Assembly: GCF_900101595.1 (NCBI RefSeq)
Contig: NZ_FMYY01000024.1
Coordinates: 39,642-103,641, forward strand
Direction: 5' to 3'
DNA: 64,000 nucleotides
DNA from: Paenibacillus sp. cl123
GTDB lineage: Bacteria > Bacillota > Bacilli > Paenibacillales > NBRC-103111
The position numbers and the translations under genes were made by a program. The notes under the pieces were generated by a model, which saw only the letters and a program-made list of their open reading frames with translations, was not told the DNA's origin and ran no database searches. Shown here piece after piece: positions 32,411 to 41,768 of the stretch (the stretch's first letter is position 1; each line of letters starts with the position of its first letter).

Positions 32411-32617
32411 ATGCAGCTATCGAATTGCAGCGGCTGTGGGAAGCTTCAATTAAATTCAAGTCCGGCGTTGTGCAAGGATTGTTTCAAGCAGCATCTGGAC
32501 CGGTCTCATCGGGTAAAAGCGTTCTTAACCAAGAACCCCCGCGCCAGCTTGATGGATGTATGCCATCATACCGGCTTGTCGTTGCGCGTCGTGAATGAAG
32601 TAGTTAGAAGAGCCTAG
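32411..32617 (+). CDS. Small zinc-ribbon helix-turn-helix protein
   Basis: A 68-residue protein. The N-terminal half has a CxxC-x12-CxxC zinc ribbon (NCSGCGKLQ ... LCKDC) and the C-terminal half a helix-turn-helix (NPRASLMDVCHHTGLSLRVVNEVVRR). This order is reminiscent of the flagellar-operon protein YvyF, but it is far from any flagellar gene, so I only call it YvyF-like in shape. ATG 32411 follows GGAGG. A second possible start at 32342 (GAAGGA upstream) would add 23 charged residues. A terminator follows. Confidence 0.7.
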   Translation: MQLSNCSGCGKLQLNSSPALCKDCFKQHLDRSHRVKAFLTKNPRASLMDVCHHTGLSLRVVNEVVRRA

Positions 32618-32655
32618 GGAAGCGTCATCCGCTTTCTCCGGCTTGCCTTATAGAG

Positions 32656-32691
32656 AAGCAGCATCGCCCCGTGAGGGTGATGCTGCTTTTT
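32656..32691 (+). terminator. Terminator after the zinc-ribbon gene
   Basis: AAGCAGCATC (32656-32665) pairs with GATGCTGCTT (32679-32688) plus an inner CCC/GGG helix, followed by T. Confidence 0.85.
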
Positions 32692-32746
32692 GTCATCCTG
32701 CGGCGAACCGGCCCGGCTGTGATGGAGGAACGGACAAGGGTGCGGG

Positions 32747-33247
32747 CTATGGAGCGGGCGGGCGCTTGTCATCGGGCGGCTGGCCTTTGGAGCTGGAGCC
32801 GTTGAACAGCGTTTCCGTAAGAGACTTGATCTTATCCATCAGCTTGCCGTAGCCGAATCCGACCAGGAACGAGATGCTTATTTTGGCATAGAGGCTGTCC
32901 CCCGTCTGCAGCAGCATGATCCCGCTCTGGAACAGCACAATCGTCATCACCGCGGCCCCGGCGCATTGGAGAGGGCGCAGCATGTACCACCACATCCAGC
33001 GCATGTCCAGCGTGTCATAGTAGAGATGCACCAGGCGAAGCGCATACAAAGTGCCGCCGATCGCGCCAGCCAGCGCGTAGTAAATATAGGGCTTCAAGCT
33101 GAGCAAAGGGATGCCGAGCAGGTGAGTCAGCTGCCCGCTCCTGATCATGCCTCCGAGCCAGAAGCAGCCGATGAAGCAGATGACCAGATAGACGGTGATG
33201 AGCAGGCTGATCCATTGCTGAGGGGATAGACGCGGAAATTTTGCCAT
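32747..33247 (-). CDS. Membrane protein of unknown function
   Basis: A 166-residue protein with four membrane helices (about 12-35, 50-72, 82-105 and 112-140). A short cytoplasmic tail with SSSKGQPPDDKRPPAP follows. ATG 33247 stands after GGAGGGG; the longest open frame would start 27 codons earlier without a ribosome binding site. No family recognised. It is convergent to the zinc-ribbon gene and divergent from hisC. Confidence 0.72.
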   Translation of the reverse strand: MAKFPRLSPQQWISLLITVYLVICFIGCFWLGGMIRSGQLTHLLGIPLLSLKPYIYYALAGAIGGTLYALRLVHLYYDTLDMRWMWWYMLRPLQCAGAAVMTIVLFQSGIMLLQTGDSLYAKISISFLVGFGYGKLMDKIKSLTETLFNGSSSKGQPPDDKRPPAP

Positions 33248-33433
33248 CACAGCTTCCCCTCCTTTGCTTGTACCCCTGATAGCAGGATATGCAGGAAGGC
33301 GGCACCCGGTCCGGGCTGACCTATTCACGCATTCAAATAGCGAATATAACTTACAGAAAATACTTTACTTTAATAACGCGTTAGTGTACTATCTCATTAT
33401 CGTGATAAAGTAAATAGGGAGGGAGCAGCTGCC

Positions 33434-34591
33434 ATGTCAACTGCCAAACCGGAGAAATCAAAGGATCGCCAAAGCCTTATGTCTACGGAGCTTCGAACGA
33501 GAAAAGTACTGGACCGCATCAAGCCTTATTCACCCGGCAAGCCGATCTGGGAGGTGCAGCGCGAGCTGGGACTAGAGCGGGTCGTCAAGCTGGCCTCCAA
33601 TGAAAATCCGCTTGGCCCGTCGCCCAAAGCTGTGGCTGCTATTCAATCGGCGCTTCCCGACATTCACCGGTATCCGGATGCGCAGGCCGTATCGCTCAGG
33701 GAAACGCTGGCCGAAGCGCTGGAGCTCTCTCCCGGCCAACTGATCGTCACCAACGGCGGGGACGAATTGATTACGCTGCTGTCGGAAACGTTCTTGGAGC
33801 CGGGGGATGAGATCGTCGCGCCGTCCCCAACGTTCAGCGAATATGAATTCGGCGCATTGCTGATGGACGCCAAGCTGGTCTCCGTGCCGCTCGCTCCGGG
33901 CTACCGGTACGATGCGGACGCGCTGCTCGCCGCGGTTACGGAGCGCACCAAGCTTGTATGGCTGTGCTCTCCGAACAACCCTACAGGCACTTACCTGCCG
34001 CGAGGGGAGCTGGAGCGTCTGCTGCATGCGCTCCCGCCGCAGGCGGTGCTTGTCTGCGACGCCGCCTATTCCCACTTTGCGACGGCGGAGGACTACAGTG
34101 ACGGCCTGGAATTCGTGCGCGCCGGTCTGCCTCTGATCGTGCTCCAGACCTTCTCCAAGGCCTATGGGCTGGCAGGCATACGCGTGGGCTTCGGCGCGGC
34201 TCCGGAGGCGGTGATCCGGCGCATTCTGCAGGTGAAGGAGCCGTTTAATGTGAACGCGCTCGCCCAGGTTGCAGCGGCGGCGGCCGTCACGGACAGCGAG
34301 CATCTGGCGGCTTCCCGCGAGGTCAATACGGCAGGCCGGAAGCAGCTGTACGCCGCCTTGGACCGGCTCGGCTTGAGCTATACGGTCAGCATGAGCAACT
34401 TCGTGCTGATCGAGCTGGGCGAGCAGGGGGGAAGCCGCTATGAGGCGCTGATGGCCATGGGGGTTATCACCCGGTACGGCGGAGCTTGGGGACTTCCCCA
34501 TGCCATCCGCGTCAGCGTAGGTACGGAGGAAGAAAATGCTTTCTTCCTCGCATGCTTGGCACGGCTGCTGGAGGACCGAAGAGAAGGCTAA
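33434..34591 (+). CDS. hisC: Histidinol-phosphate aminotransferase
   Basis: A 385-residue PLP-dependent class II aminotransferase. The N-terminal LASNENPLGPSPKA, the CSPNNPTGT block, and the PLP-lysine motif TFSKAYGLAGIRVGF (Lys about 242) are all present. It converts imidazole acetol phosphate and glutamate to histidinol phosphate; members also transaminate aromatic amino acids. It stands alone, outside a his operon, so it may be a second copy or mainly an aromatic aminotransferase (inference). GGGAGG precedes the ATG. The stop codon overlaps the stop of the convergent gene by four bases. Confidence 0.88.
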   Translation: MSTAKPEKSKDRQSLMSTELRTRKVLDRIKPYSPGKPIWEVQRELGLERVVKLASNENPLGPSPKAVAAIQSALPDIHRYPDAQAVSLRETLAEALELSPGQLIVTNGGDELITLLSETFLEPGDEIVAPSPTFSEYEFGALLMDAKLVSVPLAPGYRYDADALLAAVTERTKLVWLCSPNNPTGTYLPRGELERLLHALPPQAVLVCDAAYSHFATAEDYSDGLEFVRAGLPLIVLQTFSKAYGLAGIRVGFGAAPEAVIRRILQVKEPFNVNALAQVAAAAAVTDSEHLAASREVNTAGRKQLYAALDRLGLSYTVSMSNFVLIELGEQGGSRYEALMAMGVITRYGGAWGLPHAIRVSVGTEEENAFFLACLARLLEDRREG

Positions 34592-36021
34592 TCCTGCCGG
34601 GACTTCCGCCATTCCGCCATCAGGCGGATCAGGGCATGAATCCCGAGGCCCAGCGCGATGAGTATGCCTGAGGCCATGATGACCAGGGCGAAGTGCTGGA
34701 AAACTGAGTATTCCTTGAAATGATTGAAATTCACCGGTCCCTCCAGATCGTCTGTAACCAGGTTCATGCCGAAGATTCCGCTTATGACCGTGTAGATGGT
34801 CAGAATCAGCAGCAAGTATTCCGAACGCCGGGAGCTGAAATTTTCCTGGTATTTAAACAGATCGGTCAGCGTCCGCTTCACATCCTCATACAGCGTATGG
34901 ATGGACAGCGCATCGCGCAGCCGGGTGTACATCTCTTTGCCCTGCGACTGGGAGGTGGCTTCCATAAAATAGTTTTTGGCCGAGAAGGTCGTAATATCGC
35001 GGATCAGCGCTTCGATCTTCTCGGGGTCCCGCTCCAGCTGGACATGAGAGTAGCGGTTGGACAGCTTGAGCAGGACGATTTTGTGAAAGAGATTGATCAG
35101 CAGTCCATAATAATACTCCCCGTACAGATGGCTCGCGAGCTGCTTGAGCCGCGGGCCGTTTTCGCTGGTCAAGCAGGCGAAGCAGGTCTCGTCGATGATG
35201 TAAGACGTAGTCGGGCTCCAGCGGTCATACGCATGGCTGCGGCAGAAGCGGTCGACATAATCCTTATTTACCGCGCTGATCCGCGGTTCTCCCTGCTCAT
35301 TGAATCCGTCCACCCGCACCGCACGGTACAGATCCGCATCGGTGAAGGTTTCGCCTTCGGCTCCGGCCAGCAGCATCTGCACATACATTCGCTCGTCTAC
35401 GAAATAAGGAAGCTCCTCGAACACGGATTCCTCCAGGTCGGATTCGTCGATGAAGCCCCGCAGCGCCGGGAGCAGCGCCTGGAATATAAATATCTCGACC
35501 TCCCGGCACTCGAAGCCGTCTATCGTCAGCCGAATCGGCTTGGTCTCCTCCTCCAGGCTCTGCAGGCGGCGGAAAAGACTGGCGAACTCCAAGGCCGACG
35601 ATAGCGTCTGCGGCATCTCCAGTTCGACCCGCAGCGTAATAAAGCCTATATCGAACGGACAATGCAGCACGTCTGCGGCATGGATGCGGAAGGACCAGTC
35701 GGAGTGCTCGGAGCTCATGCGAGCGTCCAGATTCATCCGTTTGGAGAACCGCAGAAAAGAATGCGGGCTTGGCTGCTGGGGGAAGATCATCGCTTTGGCG
35801 AAGGGCAGAAAGCAGCGCTCCAGCCGGGGATGGGAAACCTGATACCCTTCTCCGTAGAAGCCGGTTTCGTGCTCCCTCTGGGGCAAGGAGAAGAAAATGA
35901 AGCCATCGTCCAGCAGCGTTTTCCTTAAGTCCTTCTGACATTCGGTATTCAGCGAGAAAGGAAATATAAACTGAAATAAAGCGGCTTCGAGCCGCTTTTC
36001 TTCGATTTGAATGCGTTCCAT
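34588..36021 (-). CDS. CorA-like membrane protein with GMN motif
   Basis: A 477-residue protein. About 390 residues form a soluble N-terminal domain with no family I recognise. The C-terminus has two membrane helices (about 401-419 and 443-463) with the motif GMN at the end of the first (ISGIFGMN, about 418-420). They are joined by a 25-residue acidic/aromatic loop and followed by the basic tail AEWRKSRQD. This is the topology of CorA-type Mg2+/divalent channels, in which GMN is the selectivity filter (established). The N-terminal domain is longer and not obviously the standard CorA domain. ATG 36021 after GAGGAG. Function as a metal transporter is inference. Confidence 0.72.
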   Translation of the reverse strand: MERIQIEEKRLEAALFQFIFPFSLNTECQKDLRKTLLDDGFIFFSLPQREHETGFYGEGYQVSHPRLERCFLPFAKAMIFPQQPSPHSFLRFSKRMNLDARMSSEHSDWSFRIHAADVLHCPFDIGFITLRVELEMPQTLSSALEFASLFRRLQSLEEETKPIRLTIDGFECREVEIFIFQALLPALRGFIDESDLEESVFEELPYFVDERMYVQMLLAGAEGETFTDADLYRAVRVDGFNEQGEPRISAVNKDYVDRFCRSHAYDRWSPTTSYIIDETCFACLTSENGPRLKQLASHLYGEYYYGLLINLFHKIVLLKLSNRYSHVQLERDPEKIEALIRDITTFSAKNYFMEATSQSQGKEMYTRLRDALSIHTLYEDVKRTLTDLFKYQENFSSRRSEYLLLILTIYTVISGIFGMNLVTDDLEGPVNFNHFKEYSVFQHFALVIMASGILIALGLGIHALIRLMAEWRKSRQD

Positions 36022-36168
36022 GCCACGATCGCTCCTCACTCGGCATCTGCTGGTCTTTTAGTTACTTTATACACCGGGAGGAGCGGAGCTAATCAGAGCG
36101 GGGGATGGGAAAGAATGACAAGTTCGCTTCTCGCCCTTCCCGCGATACGCAGATGTCCGGCTGTTTGC

Positions 36169-36741
36169 TTAAAGTTTGGGCTCGGCATGGCATTTGCGGC
36201 AGACCGGATAATATTCGTCATTGCCTCCGATATGGATCTGTTCGCCGGTATATACCGGCTTGCCTTGGCTGTCCACCCGCAGATTCATGGTCGCCTTGCG
36301 CTCGCAGAACCAGCAGATGGTTTTCATCTCTTCAATTTTATCAGCGTACAGCAGCATATATTTACTGCCTTCGAACAGCTCGTTCTGGAAGTCATTTTTG
36401 AGGCCGAAGCCCATTACCGGAATACGCAGCTCATCGACGATAGCCGCCAGCTGAAGAATCTGGCGTTTGTTCAGAAACTGGACCTCGTCGATCAAAATAC
36501 AGGACACTTTCCTTGGATGAAGTCTTACCTGCTCCAGCACATCCGTATCCGGATGGATGGGATTCGCCTCCCGGCGGAGGCCGATGCGGGAGGACACATA
36601 GCCGACCTGATCGCGGTCGTCCACAGCCGAAGTGAACATCAGCACCTCTTTATTTTGCTCCTCGTAGTTATGGGCTACCTTCAAAATCTCAATGGATTTG
36701 CCGCTGTTCATGGCGCCGTATCTGAAATAGAGCTGGGCCAA
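36169..36741 (-). CDS. tdk: Thymidine kinase
   Basis: A 190-residue salvage enzyme that phosphorylates thymidine to dTMP. P-loop GAMNSGKS at the N-terminus, the DEVQFL Walker B-like motif, the lasso region, and four zinc ligands as two CxxC pairs (CWFC and CRKC) are present, as in type II thymidine kinases. TTG start with GGGGTG about seven bases upstream. Single gene. No terminator is evident past the stop. Confidence 0.94.
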   Translation of the reverse strand: MAQLYFRYGAMNSGKSIEILKVAHNYEEQNKEVLMFTSAVDDRDQVGYVSSRIGLRREANPIHPDTDVLEQVRLHPRKVSCILIDEVQFLNKRQILQLAAIVDELRIPVMGFGLKNDFQNELFEGSKYMLLYADKIEEMKTICWFCERKATMNLRVDSQGKPVYTGEQIHIGGNDEYYPVCRKCHAEPKL

Positions 36742-36952
36742 TGGAAAACACCCCGTTCATGTAAGTTATCCGTTATAATCCGAAGGCTATCATACCATAA
36801 TTGGCGGCTCAGGGCATATGCGCTAACGTGGAAAAATGCGGGCAGCTCCGGTTTTCTCCGCGATACCGGCCGGTGCTTTTATTTGCGTGGGGCGTGAGGC
36901 GAGGCTGGGGGAGAAGAACGTGGTGAGGGCGCTGAAGAAGACGTGGAGCCAT

Positions 36953-36994
36953 GGAAAAGCCCGGCACAGCGGAACGTCCGCATTTGCCGGGCTT
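36953..36994 (-). terminator. Terminator after the dCache chemoreceptor gene
   Basis: On the minus strand AAGCCCGGCA pairs with TGCCGGGCTT, with an inner GCGGAC/GTTCCGC helix, followed by TTTTCC. It lies 16 bp past the stop. Confidence 0.8.
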
Positions 36995-37009
36995 GCCCTC
37001 GTGATACGT

Positions 37010-39118
37010 TTATACTTTGAACCGGCTGAGCTGATCGAGCAGCTCCTGCACCATGGCGCTAAGCGCGGAGGAGGAGGAAGAAATCTCCTCCATGGACGCG
37101 AGCTGCTCCTCGGAGGCGGCGGCCACGCTCTGGGAGTGGCTCGCGGCATCCTGGGCAATCCGGGACAGCTCTTCCACCGTTGCCGTCACCTGCTCGGCGC
37201 CGGCCGACATCTGCTCGGCAGCTGCCGACACTTCCTCCATCTGGCCTTGGACAGACTCCATCTCGCCGGCGATGGAAGCGAAGATGTTCCCGGTCTCCGT
37301 TACGGACTGGACGCCCATTCTGACTTCGTCCGCGCCTGCCCGGGCGGCTGCGGCCGCTTTATCCGTATCGGTGCGGATCTCATCCAGCAGCTCCTCGACC
37401 TTAACCGCGGCGTCCTTCGTCTGCTCGGCCAGCTTGCGAACCTCGCCGGCCACGACAGCGAAGCCGCGTCCATGCTCGCCTGCCCGGGCGGCCTCAATGC
37501 CGGCGTTCAGCGCCAGCAGATTCGTTTGCATGCTGATCTGCGAGATAAGTCCCATGATTGAGCTGATCTCGACGGAGAGGACTTGCAGCCGGGCGATAGC
37601 CGCTTCGGATTGCTCCGAGGCCGCCTGCACGGCTGTCATCTGACGGATAGCCTGATGAATCCGGTCGCTTCCCGCCTTCGTTTGCCGGGCAACATCCTGG
37701 ATAGATTCGGTGACGCCCGAGGAGGATTCCGCCACCCGGCCGATTCCGACGGCCATCTCGGTCATGGCGCGGGAAGCTTCCTTCGACTGCGTCTCCTGCA
37801 GCTCGGCGCCTGCGGCTACGCTTTGCGCCGATTCCGCTATCGTCTCGGCGGCTCGTCCGGTCTGCTCCGCACTGGCGGCCAATTGCTCGCTTGTCGCTCC
37901 CACTGACATCGACAGGTCGGAGACCATGTTCAGCATTTTGCGCTGGGAGCCGAGCATGTGATTGAAATGCTCGGCCATCTGGCCGAACTCATCCCGGCTT
38001 CGGACGGTCATCTGCTGGGTGAAATCGCCTGCCGCCATCACGCCGAGCATCCGGTTCGCTTCGTTCAGGTTGCGCGTTACAAGCGTGCGCATCGCCACGT
38101 AGATCAGCAGAGCCATCGCGATCAAGGACACGGCGGCCAGCAGCAGGGAGGAGCGCAGCACCTGGTTGAAGGTGGACATAATTTCATCCTTCAGCACCAC
38201 GGTCTCCACAAACCAGGATTGATCGCTTCCATGAAATTTGATTTCCTCAAAGATTCGGCCGACCGGCAGTCCTTGGGGATTCAAGGAATAGGCTTTCATG
38301 ACCCCGTTCTTGACGCCGTTCCATAGATCGATCTTTTCCTGCCGATCGCCGTACGGGACGTTCACTTTTTGGTCGTCGGTGCCATGGGCGATGTAGGTTC
38401 CCGTACCGCTGAGAATAGTCACATACGAAGAAGGCTCGCTTGATTTTTTTACGCGCTGCTGAAGCGAATCAAGCGTCATGTCCGCGCCGACGATACCGAG
38501 AAACTGTCCTTGCTTATCCAGCAAGGGCACCAGGATGGAGGTGATCAGCACATCCTCTCCGTTGATCCGATAGAGGTAGGGCTCCATGATGGTCAGCTTT
38601 TTATTGGCTTTCGTCAGCGTATAGTAGCTGCCTTCTTTCTCGAAGTCATTGAGAGGTTCGATCTGAATCGAGGTGTCCGAGCGATAGACGTAGGGCATGA
38701 AGCGGCCCGAAGCGTCACTATAAACGCTCTTCTGCGTATAAAGCCGGTCCTGGTTGTCGAATTGGTCCGGCTCCCACAGCGTATACAAGGCCACCAGGCC
38801 ATTCTGGGAAGACAGATGCTGCTGCAGCAGGCCGACCACATAGTCGCGGCTTGCCATGTTTTGTTCGCGCATGCTCTGCATCGTCTCCGATAGAAGAAGC
38901 AGATCCGACTGGATAACGGAGGTTTCCCGTTCCAGATCGGCCACGAACGTTTGGCCCTTCGCATGGGCTTCAAGTTCGCCTTTCGCCAAGCTGACGGTGT
39001 ACAGCTGATGCAAGTTCAGTCCTATCAGCAGCGCGAATACGAGAAGCATGACACCCCCTACAGCCATGCTTAATTTAACTCCCAGTCTTCTGTTTGTGAA
39101 CCAGGTCAATAGCCTCAT
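37010..39118 (-). CDS. Methyl-accepting chemotaxis protein with dCache sensor
   Basis: A 702-residue chemoreceptor from the chosen start. Membrane helix 1 at about 16-36, an extracytoplasmic double-Cache sensor (about 40-310, with YTLWEPDQF, FMPYVYRSD and GIVGADMTL blocks), membrane helix 2 at about 323-344, a HAMP segment to about 398, then the signalling domain. Its tip reads TNLLALNAGIEAARAGEHGR, followed by GFAVVAGEVRKLA. dCache sensors bind small metabolites such as amino acids or organic acids (established); the ligand is unknown. Start uncertain: ATG 39118 (MRLLTW) or 39151 (MSWINR); neither has a good ribosome binding site. Confidence 0.9.
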   Translation of the reverse strand: MRLLTWFTNRRLGVKLSMAVGGVMLLVFALLIGLNLHQLYTVSLAKGELEAHAKGQTFVADLERETSVIQSDLLLLSETMQSMREQNMASRDYVVGLLQQHLSSQNGLVALYTLWEPDQFDNQDRLYTQKSVYSDASGRFMPYVYRSDTSIQIEPLNDFEKEGSYYTLTKANKKLTIMEPYLYRINGEDVLITSILVPLLDKQGQFLGIVGADMTLDSLQQRVKKSSEPSSYVTILSGTGTYIAHGTDDQKVNVPYGDRQEKIDLWNGVKNGVMKAYSLNPQGLPVGRIFEEIKFHGSDQSWFVETVVLKDEIMSTFNQVLRSSLLLAAVSLIAMALLIYVAMRTLVTRNLNEANRMLGVMAAGDFTQQMTVRSRDEFGQMAEHFNHMLGSQRKMLNMVSDLSMSVGATSEQLAASAEQTGRAAETIAESAQSVAAGAELQETQSKEASRAMTEMAVGIGRVAESSSGVTESIQDVARQTKAGSDRIHQAIRQMTAVQAASEQSEAAIARLQVLSVEISSIMGLISQISMQTNLLALNAGIEAARAGEHGRGFAVVAGEVRKLAEQTKDAAVKVEELLDEIRTDTDKAAAAARAGADEVRMGVQSVTETGNIFASIAGEMESVQGQMEEVSAAAEQMSAGAEQVTATVEELSRIAQDAASHSQSVAAASEEQLASMEEISSSSSALSAMVQELLDQLSRFKV

Positions 39119-39569
39119 CCCCCGTCTGTTATGTCGGTTTATCCATGACATATATCGACAAAACGGGCGGGAAATTTGAGGCCCGCTTTCGGCATATTTC
39201 GCACCGGGGTCCGGATGCAGACAAGGGGAGGCGCCGGCGGCGAAGCGCATGAGAACAAGACCCGGCGAAATCCGGACGGTCTTTCTGCGCCTATCTGAAC
39301 ATGCGCTCAGAACGAAAGCATAAAAGGATTTTTCCAACTCGTTATAACAGGTTTAATATTTCCGGAAAGGAAGGTTGCGGAAGCAGGGGGCGCAGCGGAA
39401 CTCATCCGCCCGAAGCGCATGCAATCGGCCGAAATGCCATTTGAAACGGAACTCGGAGTCTCCTAGTCAAGCCAAACAGACCATTTGCCGGTCCTTTTGC
39501 CCATCTAAAGGCTGCGTCAGGCATTTTTCTCAAGGAGCCGGCGGCGGAATGTCCGCCGGCTCCAGGCAC
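39119..39569. other. Intergenic region between kinase and chemoreceptor genes
   Basis: Largely noncoding. Contains a perfect GC-rich hairpin at 39534-39563 (GGAGCCGGCGG with CCGCCGGCTCC), six bases past the kinase stop; no T-run follows, so it is only terminator-like. Otherwise nothing recognisable. Confidence 0.55.
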
Positions 39570-41405
39570 TTATGTAAGAGGGAGTGTGATTTGCACGACA
39601 GTTCCTTCGCCGGGCTCGCTCTCTATTTTCAAGCAGCCGTTATGCTCGGTGATGATCTTCTGACTGATCATAAGGCCGAGGCCGGAGCCGCTTTCCTTGG
39701 TGGTAAAAAAAGGTTCGCCCAGCCGGTTCAACACGTCTGCGGGGATGCCGGGCCCGTCGTCGGCGAACTGGATCGTAAGGGCGCTTGGGCTCGATTGGAC
39801 GGCCGAGATGACGATTCGTCCTCCGGAGCTCATAGCTTCCATAGCATTTTTGAGGATATTGATGAATACCTGCTTGAGCTGATTTTCTTCGCAGTGCACG
39901 GCAGGAAGCTCGTCGGGAATTTGCGCATGGAATTCGATATTGGTCATATTGGCTTGGGATTCGAGCAGTGACAGCACATGATGGAGAATGGGCGTCAGCG
40001 GTCGGTTCTGAAAGGTGACGGCTTGAGGCTTGGCCAAGATGAGGAGTTCGTTGATGATTTGTTCTATGCGATCAAGCTCCGAGATCATAATATCCAGGTA
40101 CTGCGTCTTATACCGGGCGCCCGCTTTCATAAATTGGGTGAATCCCTTGAGCGCCGTCAGCGGGTTGCGGATCTCGTGGGCGACCCCGGCGGCCAGTTGG
40201 CCGGCTACGGACAGTTTCTCGGAGTTTCGGAGCAGCTCTTCGGTTTTCTTGCGCTCGGTAATGTCTCTTCCGATGATGCAGATGCCTGTAATCTCATTGT
40301 CCAGGCCAACCACCGGCGAGATCGTCAAGCTCATATCCAGCAGCGTGCCGTCCTTGCGCCGGCGTTTCGTCTCGAAGCCGGATATTTGCTTGCCCTGCAA
40401 TCCTTGCCTGAACAGCAGCTCCGATTCGATCCAGAGATGATCAGGCACGTTGGGAGGCCGGGAGCCGATAATCTCCTGCTCCGTGTAGCCGTATGTCTTC
40501 AGAAACGTCCGATTGACCTGAACGAGGCGGCATTCGTTGTCCAATATCGCGATATTGTCGGCCGTATGCTCGATCATGGAGTTAAGCTGCTGTTTGACAG
40601 CCTTCAGCGTCTCTTCCTGCTCCCTCATCGCCGTAATGTCGCGCATGAAAATCGACAGACCTGCCTTGGAAGGGTAGCAGGATACTTCCAGCCACTTGCC
40701 CAGCATCGTTAAGTAATAAGGAAAGAAGAGGGGAGTGGCGTCCTCCATCGAGCGCATGCACTGCTTGTAGAACCCGGAATTGATCCACTCCGGCAATACC
40801 GTATGCAGATTATGCCCGAGCAGCCCGTCCCGGCTGTGTCCGAGCAGCTTCTCGGCGCCTTTGTTCACATAGACGAAATCGCCGCTGCGGCTGAGCATGA
40901 TGTAAGCATCCTGCAGCATCTCCATGAGCAGACTCATCTGCGAGAGAGCCGCGCGCGACTGCTCCTCCAGCCGCTTGCGCTGCGTGATGTCCTGCGTCTG
41001 CATATACAGGTAGGCGGGAGAATGATTTTGCCCTTGCAGGCCGTAAGCGTTGACGCTCATCCAGATCACCTCGCCGTCCGCCTTGATCCAGCGCATCTCG
41101 GCTTCGTAGCGCGGGAGCTGTCCGCTCAGCAGCTGGCTCAGATGATGCATGCCGAGCAGCAGCTCTCCCGGATGCAGCAGCGCCTGCAGATTCATGGTCT
41201 GCAGCTGCTCGGGACTGTAGCCCAGTTGTCTGGACAGCGATTCTCCGGCGATGACCAGATTGCATTCTTTATCCAGCAATAACGCTCCCGCATGGGAGCT
41301 GGTGAAGTGCTTGAGAGAAAGCTCGACAAGCATTTCTTCCAGACTGGCGCTGCCTTCGAGCTGCAGTCTTCGGGTAATTTGTTCAGAACGGAACCGGTCA
41401 TTCAT
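39570..41405 (-). CDS. PAS-domain sensor histidine kinase
   Basis: A 611-residue soluble kinase. Three PAS domains occupy about residues 30-150, 155-265 and 275-390. The third is followed by a PAC-like segment ending GRDITERKKTEELLRNSEKL. HisKA dimerisation domain: AAGVAHEIRNPLTALKGFTQF (phosphorylated His about 410). HATPase: N box NQLKQVFINILKNAMEA (about 508-524), DDGPGIP (about 549), GSGLGL (about 573). No membrane helix. The layout resembles the sporulation kinases KinA/KinE of Bacillus, which feed Spo0F; as an orphan without a response regulator nearby it could be one of them (inference). GGAGG precedes ATG 41405. Confidence 0.9.
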   Translation of the reverse strand: MNDRFRSEQITRRLQLEGSASLEEMLVELSLKHFTSSHAGALLLDKECNLVIAGESLSRQLGYSPEQLQTMNLQALLHPGELLLGMHHLSQLLSGQLPRYEAEMRWIKADGEVIWMSVNAYGLQGQNHSPAYLYMQTQDITQRKRLEEQSRAALSQMSLLMEMLQDAYIMLSRSGDFVYVNKGAEKLLGHSRDGLLGHNLHTVLPEWINSGFYKQCMRSMEDATPLFFPYYLTMLGKWLEVSCYPSKAGLSIFMRDITAMREQEETLKAVKQQLNSMIEHTADNIAILDNECRLVQVNRTFLKTYGYTEQEIIGSRPPNVPDHLWIESELLFRQGLQGKQISGFETKRRRKDGTLLDMSLTISPVVGLDNEITGICIIGRDITERKKTEELLRNSEKLSVAGQLAAGVAHEIRNPLTALKGFTQFMKAGARYKTQYLDIMISELDRIEQIINELLILAKPQAVTFQNRPLTPILHHVLSLLESQANMTNIEFHAQIPDELPAVHCEENQLKQVFINILKNAMEAMSSGGRIVISAVQSSPSALTIQFADDGPGIPADVLNRLGEPFFTTKESGSGLGLMISQKIITEHNGCLKIESEPGEGTVVQITLPLT

Positions 41406-41768
41406 GCCAGAAGTTCCTCCATTATTTGCTATATGTCAATAACATTCGTCAAAAATCTACAATTTCCTGCTGGGCTGCATGAGGATCATCACAAAATTTG
41501 CGGGGGGCAACCGGGATGTTTTATGTCGACAGCATCCGATAGGAAGCGGGAGAACGGGACAAGTCGGGCTTTGTCAAAAATAGGCGAAAAGCTTCGGAAG
41601 GGAAGGGGGTTCGGAGGGGATTAGCAGCCTGCCTGGGGGCGCATAGACCGTGCGGCGCATAGAGCGCTGCACGGTCTCATTCCTTCCAGGAGCCGGGCGG
41701 TCGGATATCGAAGCGGCGGCTTGGGGGGCAAGCTCTGCCTGCGGCTCAAGCCAGTTGTCCTGTGCTTC
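41406..41768. other. Intergenic region upstream of the kinase gene
   Basis: No gene seen. A nine-bp perfect stem AGACCGTGC/GCACGGTCT at 41645-41677 lies between two minus-strand genes; it has no T-run on the minus side. Confidence 0.5.

Noticed and set aside
41645..41677. Terminator upstream of the kinase gene
   Set aside because: The stem is perfect but no T-run follows on the strand of the adjacent gene.
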